Shown here piece by piece: positions 56,121 to 64,000 of a stretch of 64,000 bases of DNA. The stretch lies in contig CAJNOI010000068.1 in NCBI GenBank assembly GCA_905250115.1, positions 403,995-467,994 of the forward strand. The letters are read 5' to 3'. Under the pieces are notes generated by a model, which saw nothing but the letters and a program-made list of their open reading frames with translations, had not been told where the DNA came from and did no database searches. Numbering within the stretch: position 1 is the first letter of the stretch; each line of letters opens with the position of its first letter. A program made the translations under genes and the position numbers. This stretch comes from Adineta steineri. Taxonomy: Eukaryota > Rotifera > Eurotatoria > Adinetida > Adinetidae.

Positions 56121-57584
56121 TCATTCCATCATTTTTAATAGTTCATCTAGAGTTGTTTCACTTTTACAATGGTCACTATCGGCACAGAGTTCAATAAGAC
56201 GCAAGTAATAGTCAAGAAAACCTTGTGCCATTTCATCACTTTCCATTTCATGTGCCATAGCAAAGTCTAACTGTTTGTTATCTGTACAAGTGACAAAGAT
56301 ATCGGTTGAAGTACGATAGACACTCATATTGTTGATGACATGAATACCTTGCAGTTGTACTTCACCTTCATTGTATTTGCAGGAAAACGGATATTTACCA
56401 ATATTTGAAAAGCCAAGTTCTGAAAATCGTCCTTCTGGAAAGAGTTGACAAGTTTCGTCGAATTCTTGTTCATTTCTCAATACATCAGCAAAAATATTCA
56501 TCGTTAATGGAACACCATCTCGCTTCAGTTGATTTTGAGTATTAGTCATGCAGTAGTGTGCCAATGACCAAAATTGAGTAGATCGAATGGAAAGCGATTG
56601 TTTGAGCTTAACTTCACCCGTGCCTGCGAAGTAACCGACTGAAGAAGGTGTGAGAGGTGATTGTGGAAGACGCGAACGCATGTTAAACAGAGCACCAAGT
56701 CCGAATGGCTTCAGTAGAGTGTTATCGTCTAATGGAAAACAATGATGAATAGCCAATAGGAGGCATCCCATGAGCGGACCGTTTAATGTCACTCCATGTA
56801 GTCGACATTGCGGATGTAGTTTGGAATAGAGATTCAAAGAACTCGAAGCAAACAGAAACCTTATTTTGTATCGCTGCACTTTAAATCTTGTTGGTTGACA
56901 GTCGTTGAGAGGAATGCTTTTGACAGGAATGCGTGGATGAGTTAGTTGGCGTAATTCTCGTATGAAAATGTGTTTGCCTATGAATGCGATGATATGATAG
57001 AGCAAACCATATGGACGAGGAATCAGCTGACCAAGTAATGGAAGTATTTCTGTATTGAGTGGCTCTGATATTTCGAGAGTATTCGAAGTGGTTGCTAAAG
57101 TCAAAAACTCATGAATAAGAATAAATCCACTTTGACCATCTGAGACACAATGATTCTGAAAGAGAACTAAGTGAAATAACTGATCATCGGACTGTTGTGA
57201 ATTGTATAAAAGCATAAAATGAAACATTGGAAAAATGACCGTTCCATTATTTGAATATGGATCTTGATTACATCGACGTTCGACGATTTCTTGCCAAGAC
57301 TCATTGGTTATTTCAATAGCTAAGAAAAACAAATCACTTGATAAATATTCACTGTCGTCTTGAAGATTGTCGAGAAAATATCGATTATTATCTACTCGAA
57401 GACGTGTGCGCATGCGAGAATGACGTTTTAAAAGACATTGGAGAGCGTTTGAAGCATTGCTGATTAACATCGAATGATTTCCACTCAAATGGGCGGCATG
57501 TGCGAGAGTCAACCAACCGCCATCTATACAGAAATATTTTTCAATGCCTACGAGTGGTAATGTAGAGATCGTCTGATAAGCCAT
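56121..57584 (-). CDS. Condensation-domain-like / alcohol acetyltransferase-type acyltransferase
   Basis: A single exon of 487 residues. The fold signature is that of the CoA-dependent acyltransferase superfamily: FQNHCVSDGQSG near residue 150 is an HxxxDG active-site motif (NHCVSDG), preceded by ALQCLLKRHSRMRTRL at residues 45-62, which is the typical start of condensation or alcohol-acetyltransferase domains. A second conserved patch lies around GLGALFNMRSRLP near 300. There are no carrier-protein or adenylation domains, so this is a free-standing acyltransferase like PapA5/AATase relatives. Such stand-alone enzymes are mainly bacterial and fungal, so transfer is inferred. The codon composition is less AT-rich than the neighbouring genes. 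Substrate unknown. Confidence 0.75.
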   Translation of the reverse strand: MAYQTISTLPLVGIEKYFCIDGGWLTLAHAAHLSGNHSMLISNASNALQCLLKRHSRMRTRLRVDNNRYFLDNLQDDSEYLSSDLFFLAIEITNESWQEIVERRCNQDPYSNNGTVIFPMFHFMLLYNSQQSDDQLFHLVLFQNHCVSDGQSGFILIHEFLTLATTSNTLEISEPLNTEILPLLGQLIPRPYGLLYHIIAFIGKHIFIRELRQLTHPRIPVKSIPLNDCQPTRFKVQRYKIRFLFASSSLNLYSKLHPQCRLHGVTLNGPLMGCLLLAIHHCFPLDDNTLLKPFGLGALFNMRSRLPQSPLTPSSVGYFAGTGEVKLKQSLSIRSTQFWSLAHYCMTNTQNQLKRDGVPLTMNIFADVLRNEQEFDETCQLFPEGRFSELGFSNIGKYPFSCKYNEGEVQLQGIHVINNMSVYRTSTDIFVTCTDNKQLDFAMAHEMESDEMAQGFLDYYLRLIELCADSDHCKSETTLDELLKMME

Positions 57585-58685
57585 AATTTTGTATTGTGTT
57601 TCGGATCCGTGTATATTCTGAAGCCGTCAACAGGCACACAAAATAATAAGTAAGATTGTAGGATGACTTGCTTTTTATTTTCTTTTATCATCATTTATGA
57701 GTTAGAAGTAAATAACGATGGTATTACATGGACATTGAAAGAAAAGAAAAAGAGATGCACTCTAATGATAACTTATCTTTTGCTCGTTTAGAGATATGAG
57801 TGTAAGTTAACAATGAATTCTCGAAATGCATTCTCACTGTAGAGTTCTATTGAAAATCTAACATTTATCTGCACAATTGTAATAGATAATATTCAATCAA
57901 TATTGAAACATCTAGAAAATTAAATAATGACATTAAAACACTCGAGACATTTGTTAAACAAGAAGATGCTAATCTAATAAAAATGTCTACCATATTTAAA
58001 GATGAAATGATATGAATAAGAAACTATACAATTAACTTTGAGAGAGAACTGATATCAGTCAAACTAGATACTTATCACCCTCAAATACTCAATAGCCAAT
58101 ATTTGCATTAAAGGAAATGATGAAATAATTATTATTCCAATTCAATGAATTAATGTATTATTAGACAACAAACAATTGCGATTGGATGCGTGTATTGCAT
58201 TTCATCCTATATTTAAACTGCATGTTCTATTCTCAAAATTTCTTCTTCCTTTTTCTTTTGTTTTCGATAATATATGTGTCATATATACTTATGGTTTCTT
58301 TATTCTTAAAAAAAATCGAAGAAAAATACAATAATGTAACTGTTACTCTTGTATTTCTCTCATAAAAATTGCTATGAAGTATTGTATATAAAAGAAAAGA
58401 TTGAAGAACACTTAAATATTTTTGTGACATTCAAATTTAAGGTAATACTGGAATGTACCAGTCAAAGTTTGAACATTCCTTTACTCTTATTTTTATCAAA
58501 AATTTAATTTATATTGATTTTAATGTAATTCTTGCACTAATAAGAGAAAGATTCATATAAATAATCTTTCTATTATCTAAATGACTTCAGTCACTATCGG
58601 ATATTATATACTTATTATTGAAAGATAGAAATGTTGATTTATTCTTTAATTTATCAATCTATACAGAGTTTAATATTTATTTATT
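57585..58685. other. Intergenic, 1.1 kb
   Basis: AT-rich; the 65-codon minus frame at 58233-58430 is low-complexity. Nothing else recognised. Confidence 0.5.
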
Positions 58686-60253
58686 TTATTGTTTATTAAT
58701 TACATCTTCATTTATCCAATATTTAAGTGTTTCTTTCGATCCAATTTCATACATAAGTTTAACAACTCGTTCAACATCATCAGTAAATTGCTGATGTTGT
58801 CCGATTACACCAAATACTTGTTGAACATTTAAAATTTGTTTAACATCAAGTATTGTTTTACTAGCTAATTTATCAAGTTTATGTTCAGTTGCTACAACAT
58901 CTTGTAATATAATTGGTTTATTTTGTTCATCATATCCACCTAGATATCTTATCCAAGCTCCAATTGCTAATGCACAATAATGAGGATTATTTCCTCGTTT
59001 AAACTGTTCCATAATAGTAGGTACAATAAATTTGGGAAATTTTGATGCACCATCCATACATATTCTTAATGCATTATCTTTGATATGTGGATTTGAAAAA
59101 CGTTCAATTAATGTTTGTTTATAGTTCTCGAAATTGATACCCGGTACTGGTGGTAGAGTTGGTGTTATTTCTTGATACATTAATCGTTTGATATATGTTT
59201 TAATATATTGATCTGAGATTATTTCATGAATATAAGTATATCCCATTAGAAAACCAAGGGAAGCCATAGCTGTATGTGATGCATTAAGAAGACGCATTTT
59301 CATACATTCATATGCTTCAACATGTTCAGTAAGAAGAACATTATATTGTGATGATGAAAGTAATTCAAGTGGAGGACGACCGTTACAAAATGAATCTTCA
59401 ATAACCCATTGAATAAAGTTTTCGGCTATTACTGGCCATCCATCGACAATACCATAATGTGATTGAATATATTCACGATCGGTATCAGTTGTTGCTGGTG
59501 TAATTCGATCGACTAAACAAAAGTTCTGTTTTTTTTCTTTTTGTATTTAATATATTTCTCACCCATAGCATTTGGAAATGTCACTTTTGTTTCAATATAT
59601 TCAAGTAATTCGGCATTATTCAAATGTTGAACAAATTTTAGAATACATTTTTTTGTAACTTCACCGTTTTGTTGTACATTATCGCATGACATTATTGTAA
59701 ATGGTTTATCATTATTTCGACGTCGTGCATCTAGTGCATGTACAAGAAAACCAAAAACTGTTTTTGGTTTATCAGAATTTTGTAAATCATGTTGAATATC
59801 AGGATGATTCATATCTAAATCATATCCACTAACAGTAATTGTCATTGAAACAATTTTTGTATTAGGATGAATAAGTATAGCCAATGCATTTTCAGGTTCT
59901 TCAGGTGCAAATATATAATCAGTTAAAGAACCAATGATTCGAATATTAATATCAGTTTTATCAGTTCCTTTTGATACTAATGTATATAAACAATCTTGTG
60001 TTTTCATAACTGTACTTATAGGTTTATCGACTGAACGAACACCAATACCAATAATACCCCATTCTGTTTGTTCATAATCACTTGCTAATATATCCATATA
60101 ATAAGCTAAATGTGAACGATGAAAATTACCAACGCTTAAATGAACGATACCATGTTTAAGTTGTTTACGAACATAGGTTGGAAAATGAACACCAGTATGA
60201 TCACATTTTGATTTATTAATAATAAGTTGATTTAATGCAGAGTCTACCATCAT
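58686..60253 (-). CDS. Mannitol 2-dehydrogenase family polyol dehydrogenase
   Basis: An NAD(P)-dependent long-chain polyol dehydrogenase interconverting mannitol (or a related polyol or uronate) and its ketose; cytosolic. Two exons join in frame: 60253-59563 and 59512-58686 (505 residues, as in fungal M2DH of about 500). The 50-bp intron splits the family signature FPNAM|VDRITP exactly. The N-terminal Rossmann half has VHLSVGNFHRSHLAYYMD, the family's GxGxFxRxH-like nucleotide site with Gly to Val/Ser changes. The C-terminal half has KMRLLNASH, the Lys-x-Leu-Leu-Asn-x-x-His catalytic signature. Further conserved parts are SCDNVQQNGE and GASKFPKFIVPT. The family is common in fungi and bacteria and rare in animals, so acquisition is likely; the intron shows adaptation to the host genome. 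Confidence 0.92.
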
Positions 60254-61540
60254 ATTAAACCACGAAAAATGGGAAGAAAATATAAGTTTCGTAGGTTTTT
60301 ATTTATAAACAATATAAAATTTTACAGAGTGTTTGCCGTATGTGATATGATGATGAATGAAAGAAAGAAAAAAAAGAACATTTTATCATAATAGGTGTGT
60401 AGTTATCTTCATATGCATTGTGCAAGATAGATGAACGCATATATCATTATCAGCAACCGACTCATAATAGAGTGTAATTGGGCTGCGAAAAAATAACAGC
60501 TTTCTCGACCAGTTATCTAAAAGAGCTAGACATACAAAAATAGATTTGTGATTTCTTAATAAATCATTATCAGCAATATGAGTACTTTCGGCACTCATTC
60601 TTCCTATTATGTCATTTTATATACAAATACCTTCTGTGAAAATGACGAATAATGAATTACATGTGTGCTAATAAGTGTGTTGCAATCTAAATGTAAAAGA
60701 AATGAATCGATCTTTTTTTTCGTCTTCTCTTCTCTCTCTCTCTCTCTCTCTCTTCTCTACTTTCTCCCCTTCTTATATGGTCAGCTATATAGACAAATAA
60801 TGTGTCTTAGTCGTTTGCTCTTCTATATAAATTAAGATGTCACTGTCGATCGAGTTATAATTCCATACTACGCGATCTTTCTGTTGTCTCTAGGCTTTCC
60901 TCTTTTATTCCAGCATGTGAACATTTAAACTGTGATCTTATTCCTTTCTTTAATTGTCAACCTAGTTATAAAAGGACAATAAAACTGAATATTAAAAAAA
61001 AATAGTGTAGTTGATTCTAAAGAGTATATTCTTTTTTTTATCAATTTCACTGTTGTCGACTTTTTTAGTAGTTGAAATACTGATCTTTATGTGTTAGAGA
61101 TTTTTCTACATGTTTGAATTTAGTCTTATAGATTTTTGGCCACTTCTTGCACTCATTTTAACAAAAAAAGAGTACGGCAAAACTGCATTTTAGAATGACA
61201 GGAACTTTTAATCGAGTTGTAAAAAACATGACTCATCATATTCTTGTAATCTTAAATGTGAGTATATACTGTACATCTCGATATTTTGTACTGATTAAAT
61301 GTATACAAAAATAATACTTGCAATGTTGAAAATCATTCATATAACTTCCTAATGATAATCAGTAAAAAGAATGATGTTGTTAGTATTACGTTCTAATTAA
61401 TCTAAATATAAGATTATTAATTTCGTAGTTAAAACTCGGAAGTATTATTTTTATAAAAATGTACTCAATAATATAGAATGTTGATCACTAAATATATGAT
61501 TTGCATATAAAATAAGAACGCAAAACTGTATTGAAATAGG

Positions 61541-61680
61541 CACTTGTTTACAATGATTAACGCTCGGAAGTATTTGATCTACCAAGAAAATGCATGATAT
61601 TTTTATCAGTCACTTGTGTACATTGATTTATGCTCGGAAGTATTTTATTTAGCAAGAAAATGTATGATATTTTTATCAGT
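61541..61680. repeat. Two tandem 70-bp copies upstream of the secreted-protein gene
   Basis: 61541-61610 and 61611-61680 match at about 62 of 70 positions with no gaps. Each contains GCTCGGAAGTATTT and ATGATATTTTTATCAGT. A third partial match (ACTCGGAAGTATTATTTTTA) lies at about 61434. The pair ends about 50 bp before the TATA box, so it may be a duplicated upstream regulatory element. Confidence 0.85.
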
Positions 61681-61731
61681 CATGAATATCTTACTATTTT
61701 TAGACCTATGTTAATTCTCTGTTCGAAGGGG

Positions 61732-61739
61732 TATAAATA
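61732..61739 (+). promoter_or_regulatory. TATA box of the small secreted-protein gene
   Basis: TATAAATA in a GGGGTATAAATATA context about 100 bp before the ATG at 61835. Unlike most genes in the window, no acceptor-like AG directly precedes this start codon, which fits an ordinary promoter and untrimmed 5' UTR. Confidence 0.65.
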
Positions 61740-61834
61740 TACATACAAATAAAAACATATTCTAATCAAAAAATCAAATATCGTGAGTATACAATTATTC
61801 ATATAAGAATTAAATAAAATTTTCAATTTCCATC

Positions 61835-62221
61835 ATGAAGACAACATTTATATTATTTATTATATCAGCCATCATCTATAATATTTATTGTCAACAAACA
61901 TTAGTTGATGTTTCAACACAAGCACTTTGTACTCAATCAGCTATACAAAATCCAAGTGGTGAAAATCGATGGGCACAAGCTGGTCTCGATACAAATGTTG
62001 ATATAGCCTTAAAATGTGGAGATATCATTGCATTTAAAATAGAATCGTTTCCAGTTGGCAGTGGAAAATGGACTGATTGGTATGTTGTTGGTGTCAATGA
62101 TATTGATACAAAAACTGATGGATCATCACTTACAGTAAAACGTATGTGGAGTTATTTTGCTGATCATCGTCATCAATATATCATATGTACTCAAAATAAA
62201 TTCAAAGGTTGTGCCTGTTAA
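61835..62221 (+). CDS. Small secreted cysteine-containing protein, unknown family
   Basis: 128 residues, single exon. A clear signal peptide (KTTFILFIISAIIYNIYC, cleavage likely after Cys/Gln near 19-20) precedes a mature part of about 108 residues with cysteines in ALCTQ, LKCGD, IICTQ and the terminal KGCAC. Two Trp-rich strands (GKWTDWYVVGVND, VKRMWSYFADHRHQYI) suggest a compact beta domain held by disulfides. No known motif. The strong TATA box and duplicated upstream block suggest regulated or high expression. A secreted or mucosal factor is possible, but the function is unknown. Confidence 0.75.
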   Translation: MKTTFILFIISAIIYNIYCQQTLVDVSTQALCTQSAIQNPSGENRWAQAGLDTNVDIALKCGDIIAFKIESFPVGSGKWTDWYVVGVNDIDTKTDGSSLTVKRMWSYFADHRHQYIICTQNKFKGCAC

Positions 62222-62520
62222 ATGAAACATTTAATCGAAAAAACTATATCTATTCATGCTTAAGCTTTTTATTCTTTTTTTTAAGTGGGTTGGGGATCAT
62301 TTTTTTTTTTAATATTTTATCTTTTATCTAATAAATAATCAAGCTGTAGAGTTATATTTAATCAAAACTAAATGTAAATGCATTTAGGTAATTATGAATA
62401 TTGAAGAGGTACATATATATATTAGACAGCCATAGAAATGTGATTTAACCACATACGTTTAAAATACTCAATCATACAGAAACAACTGTAACATATTTTA
62501 TTAGTAAAACAAATTTGAAG

Positions 62521-64000
62521 TTATCTGTTGTCATTTCTTAATACCATAACTTGACCAGCATGTGTAATGTTGATAGCTGTAGAGCGAGCCAGATAGAAAG
62601 CTTCACCATCCATATGTGCCGGCATCGGATGACTAAGTTCAATACGTACTTGCCTACATTGAGCAATACGTGTTCCACGAAAACCTATATGAATTAAAGC
62701 CATCTGCATTGTATTTAAACCAAGTACTTCAACCTTCTCATCACCAAAATTCTGTGCTTCAAAATGATTTATAGTGGACTGTGTAACGTCATGATTAGAA
62801 GAATCATCATCTGAATGATCAATCGTTTGGGATGGTACTGTATTTACTGACGTTCCACCCCAAGGATGAGTACCTGCACCAAAACCTCGAGTATTAAGTA
62901 GAACAAGAGAATGACAATGTCGTATGGACTCTGTCATATCTTGATCATCACATATTAAACGTATGTATGAACCAAGATTCCATGCTATGCCAAAAGCGAA
63001 TTCATTGAAATATTTGCGACTTTCTTTTATGAACATTAATTTATTCTTCAATGGTGACGTGAATTTTGATGAATCACGTGTTCGACGAGCATGAAAATCG
63101 AGTACAACAGCTGCATCCAATCCAAAACTGATATAATTGAAAAAGAACATATTAATTGGTGTATGATGATTTTCATACATTGGTTGATCGGCATTTTGAA
63201 TAAACTTCGGCTGATCTATAAATGAGAAAAAACTTCGATGTCTATTTAGAGATTCATCATTCGATGAATTTGTTTCCAATGTTTCAATATGAATTCTCCA
63301 ACGATCAAGTATCGTAGGGTGTGCGTGAGGTATTTGTGAAAGCGTTTTTAGCAATTGTCCCGATGCATATTGATAACCCCAGCAAAGTACACGTGATAAA
63401 TCATTGCCAGTACCTAATGGTAAAATACTTGCTGGTGGATTTTTCAATGCTGGAAATGTATCTACAAGATGACTTAGTACCCAACCAACTGTTCCATCAC
63501 CACCACATATGCAAATATGTGTATTAGTAAGAGACGCATAGATATTCAATGCTCTCGTAATGGTCGAATCGTTTTCAAGAAAAAATACTTGACGAGGATT
63601 TAGTATACGAACGAGCATACGATAGATCTCCTGACCTTTTTGGCCACCAGACAGTTTATTAATAAAAAATATCACAGGCGTCAGTGATGTATCATTTATT
63701 TCAACATACGCCGGCATTTGTGCACGAAAACCAAAAGGTGAATCGTCTACACGACGCAACCATTGTGGACGAACAATAATGTTACTAAATAAAGAATAGC
63801 ATCAAAACAACATTAACAATGTTCATCTAAGATTACCTAAATTTACCATAATCACACTTACTATTCTCTTCGTTATCTTTGATATTTTCCCAACATTGCC
63901 GATGATAACTTCGAGAACACCACATGCATACAAGACCATCCGATGATTTACGTTTGCAATATGTGCATGGTGTTGAAAGAGTTGAAACGTGTGACCAATA
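62521..64000 (-). CDS. Diacylglycerol kinase, C1 and catalytic part (cut by window end)
   Basis: Phosphorylates diacylglycerol to phosphatidic acid, ending DAG signalling at membranes. Two exons are visible: 64000-63837 (continuing beyond the window) and 63784-62521, joined through KCDYGKF|SNIIVRPQWL; the donor is GTAATC, with an alternative GTAAGT upstream that breaks frame. The first exon has a C1 zinc finger (H...CTYCKR...CMWC...YHRQCW). The catalytic domain has LSGGQKG, NPRQVFFL, CGGDGTVGWVLS and LPLGTGNDLSRVL, followed by the accessory domain (INMFFFNYISFGLDAAVVLDFH, SPLKNKLMF, GFGAGTHPWGG, MDGEAFYL). The protein ends soon after the accessory domain with no ankyrin repeats, so it is not type IV (zeta/iota); the layout is closest to the theta/epsilon types. 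An acidic Ser/Asp insert (SDDDSSNHD) lies in the accessory domain. Confidence 0.95.

Larger units (their letters stand above)
60254..61834. other. Intergenic with CT microsatellite and duplicated block
   Basis: A (TC)n run of about 11 units at 60731-60752, a tandem 70-bp duplication at 61541-61680 and a TATA box at 61732 are the only structures seen; the last two are listed separately. Confidence 0.6.

Overview
The window is a 64 kb piece of an AT-rich, intron-containing animal nuclear genome, most probably a bdelloid rotifer (genus not resolved). Three things point there. Typical animal genes (diacylglycerol kinase, SELENBP1/methanethiol oxidase, long-chain acyl-CoA synthetase, a four-exon fatty-acid-binding protein, class A GPCRs) sit beside enzymes usually found in fungi, bacteria or plants (an Och1-like GT32 glycosyltransferase, a BAHD-type acyltransferase, a condensation-domain-like acyltransferase, a polyol dehydrogenase, an SRPBCC protein). 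Many introns are only about 50-60 bp. Several protein families (LDL-A/EGF giants, VCBS-repeat proteins with Ser/Thr linkers, B-box-NHL and U-box-kinase-NHL proteins) are ones I know as expanded in bdelloids. No rRNA, tRNA or CRISPR array was recognised. Two 100-N scaffold gaps (30649-30748 and 45477-45576) each cut two genes.

Layout. 1-1.8 kb is a repeat field (a 12-bp motif family and an 0.8 kb inverted repeat) that abuts a secreted LDL-A/EGF protein apparently truncated at its C-terminus (1.8-5.1 kb, minus). 7.1-9.6 kb (minus) is a three-exon secreted protein with a Cys-rich head, Ser/Thr linker and seven VCBS repeats. Then come an adenylate-kinase-like enzyme (12.2 kb, plus), SELENBP1 (13.8-15.4 kb, minus), a complete hAT-type MITE with perfect 8-bp target duplication (16.4 kb), a palindromic MITE (17.1 kb), a FABP (17.8 kb, plus), a TPR/HEAT protein (19.7 kb, plus), a GPCR (23.4 kb, plus), a B-box-NHL protein (25.9 kb, plus) and an SRPBCC protein (28.5 kb, plus). 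ACSL (minus) and GT32 (plus) flank gap 1. A BAHD-type acyltransferase and a type II Golgi-like glycosyltransferase (both minus), a tail-anchored protein (minus), an F-box protein (plus), a small protein, and an ABC-transporter-like protein and a helical-repeat protein meeting at gap 2 follow.

At 50.7-53.5 kb lies a U-box/kinase/NHL pseudogene with four independent lesions, one of them a nearly perfect 622-bp foldback element whose removal with one copy of its TTA duplication exactly restores the kinase DFG region. The rest is a second GPCR, a condensation-like acyltransferase, a mannitol/polyol dehydrogenase, a small secreted protein with a clear TATA box and a duplicated 70-bp upstream block, and the 3' part of a diacylglycerol kinase.

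The most unusual signal not explained by genes is a dispersed family of about eight short hairpins. Each has a 5' arm rich in TGTGGG/GGGTG and a 3' arm rich in CACCC, always G-arm first. They are scattered between genes and inside at least two introns. Their core hexamer TGTGGG is the one I recall as the Adineta vaga telomeric repeat. Genes here are not operonic. Many plus and minus genes have an unpaired 3' splice-site-like sequence directly before the start codon, as expected for spliced-leader trans-splicing or 5'-UTR introns.
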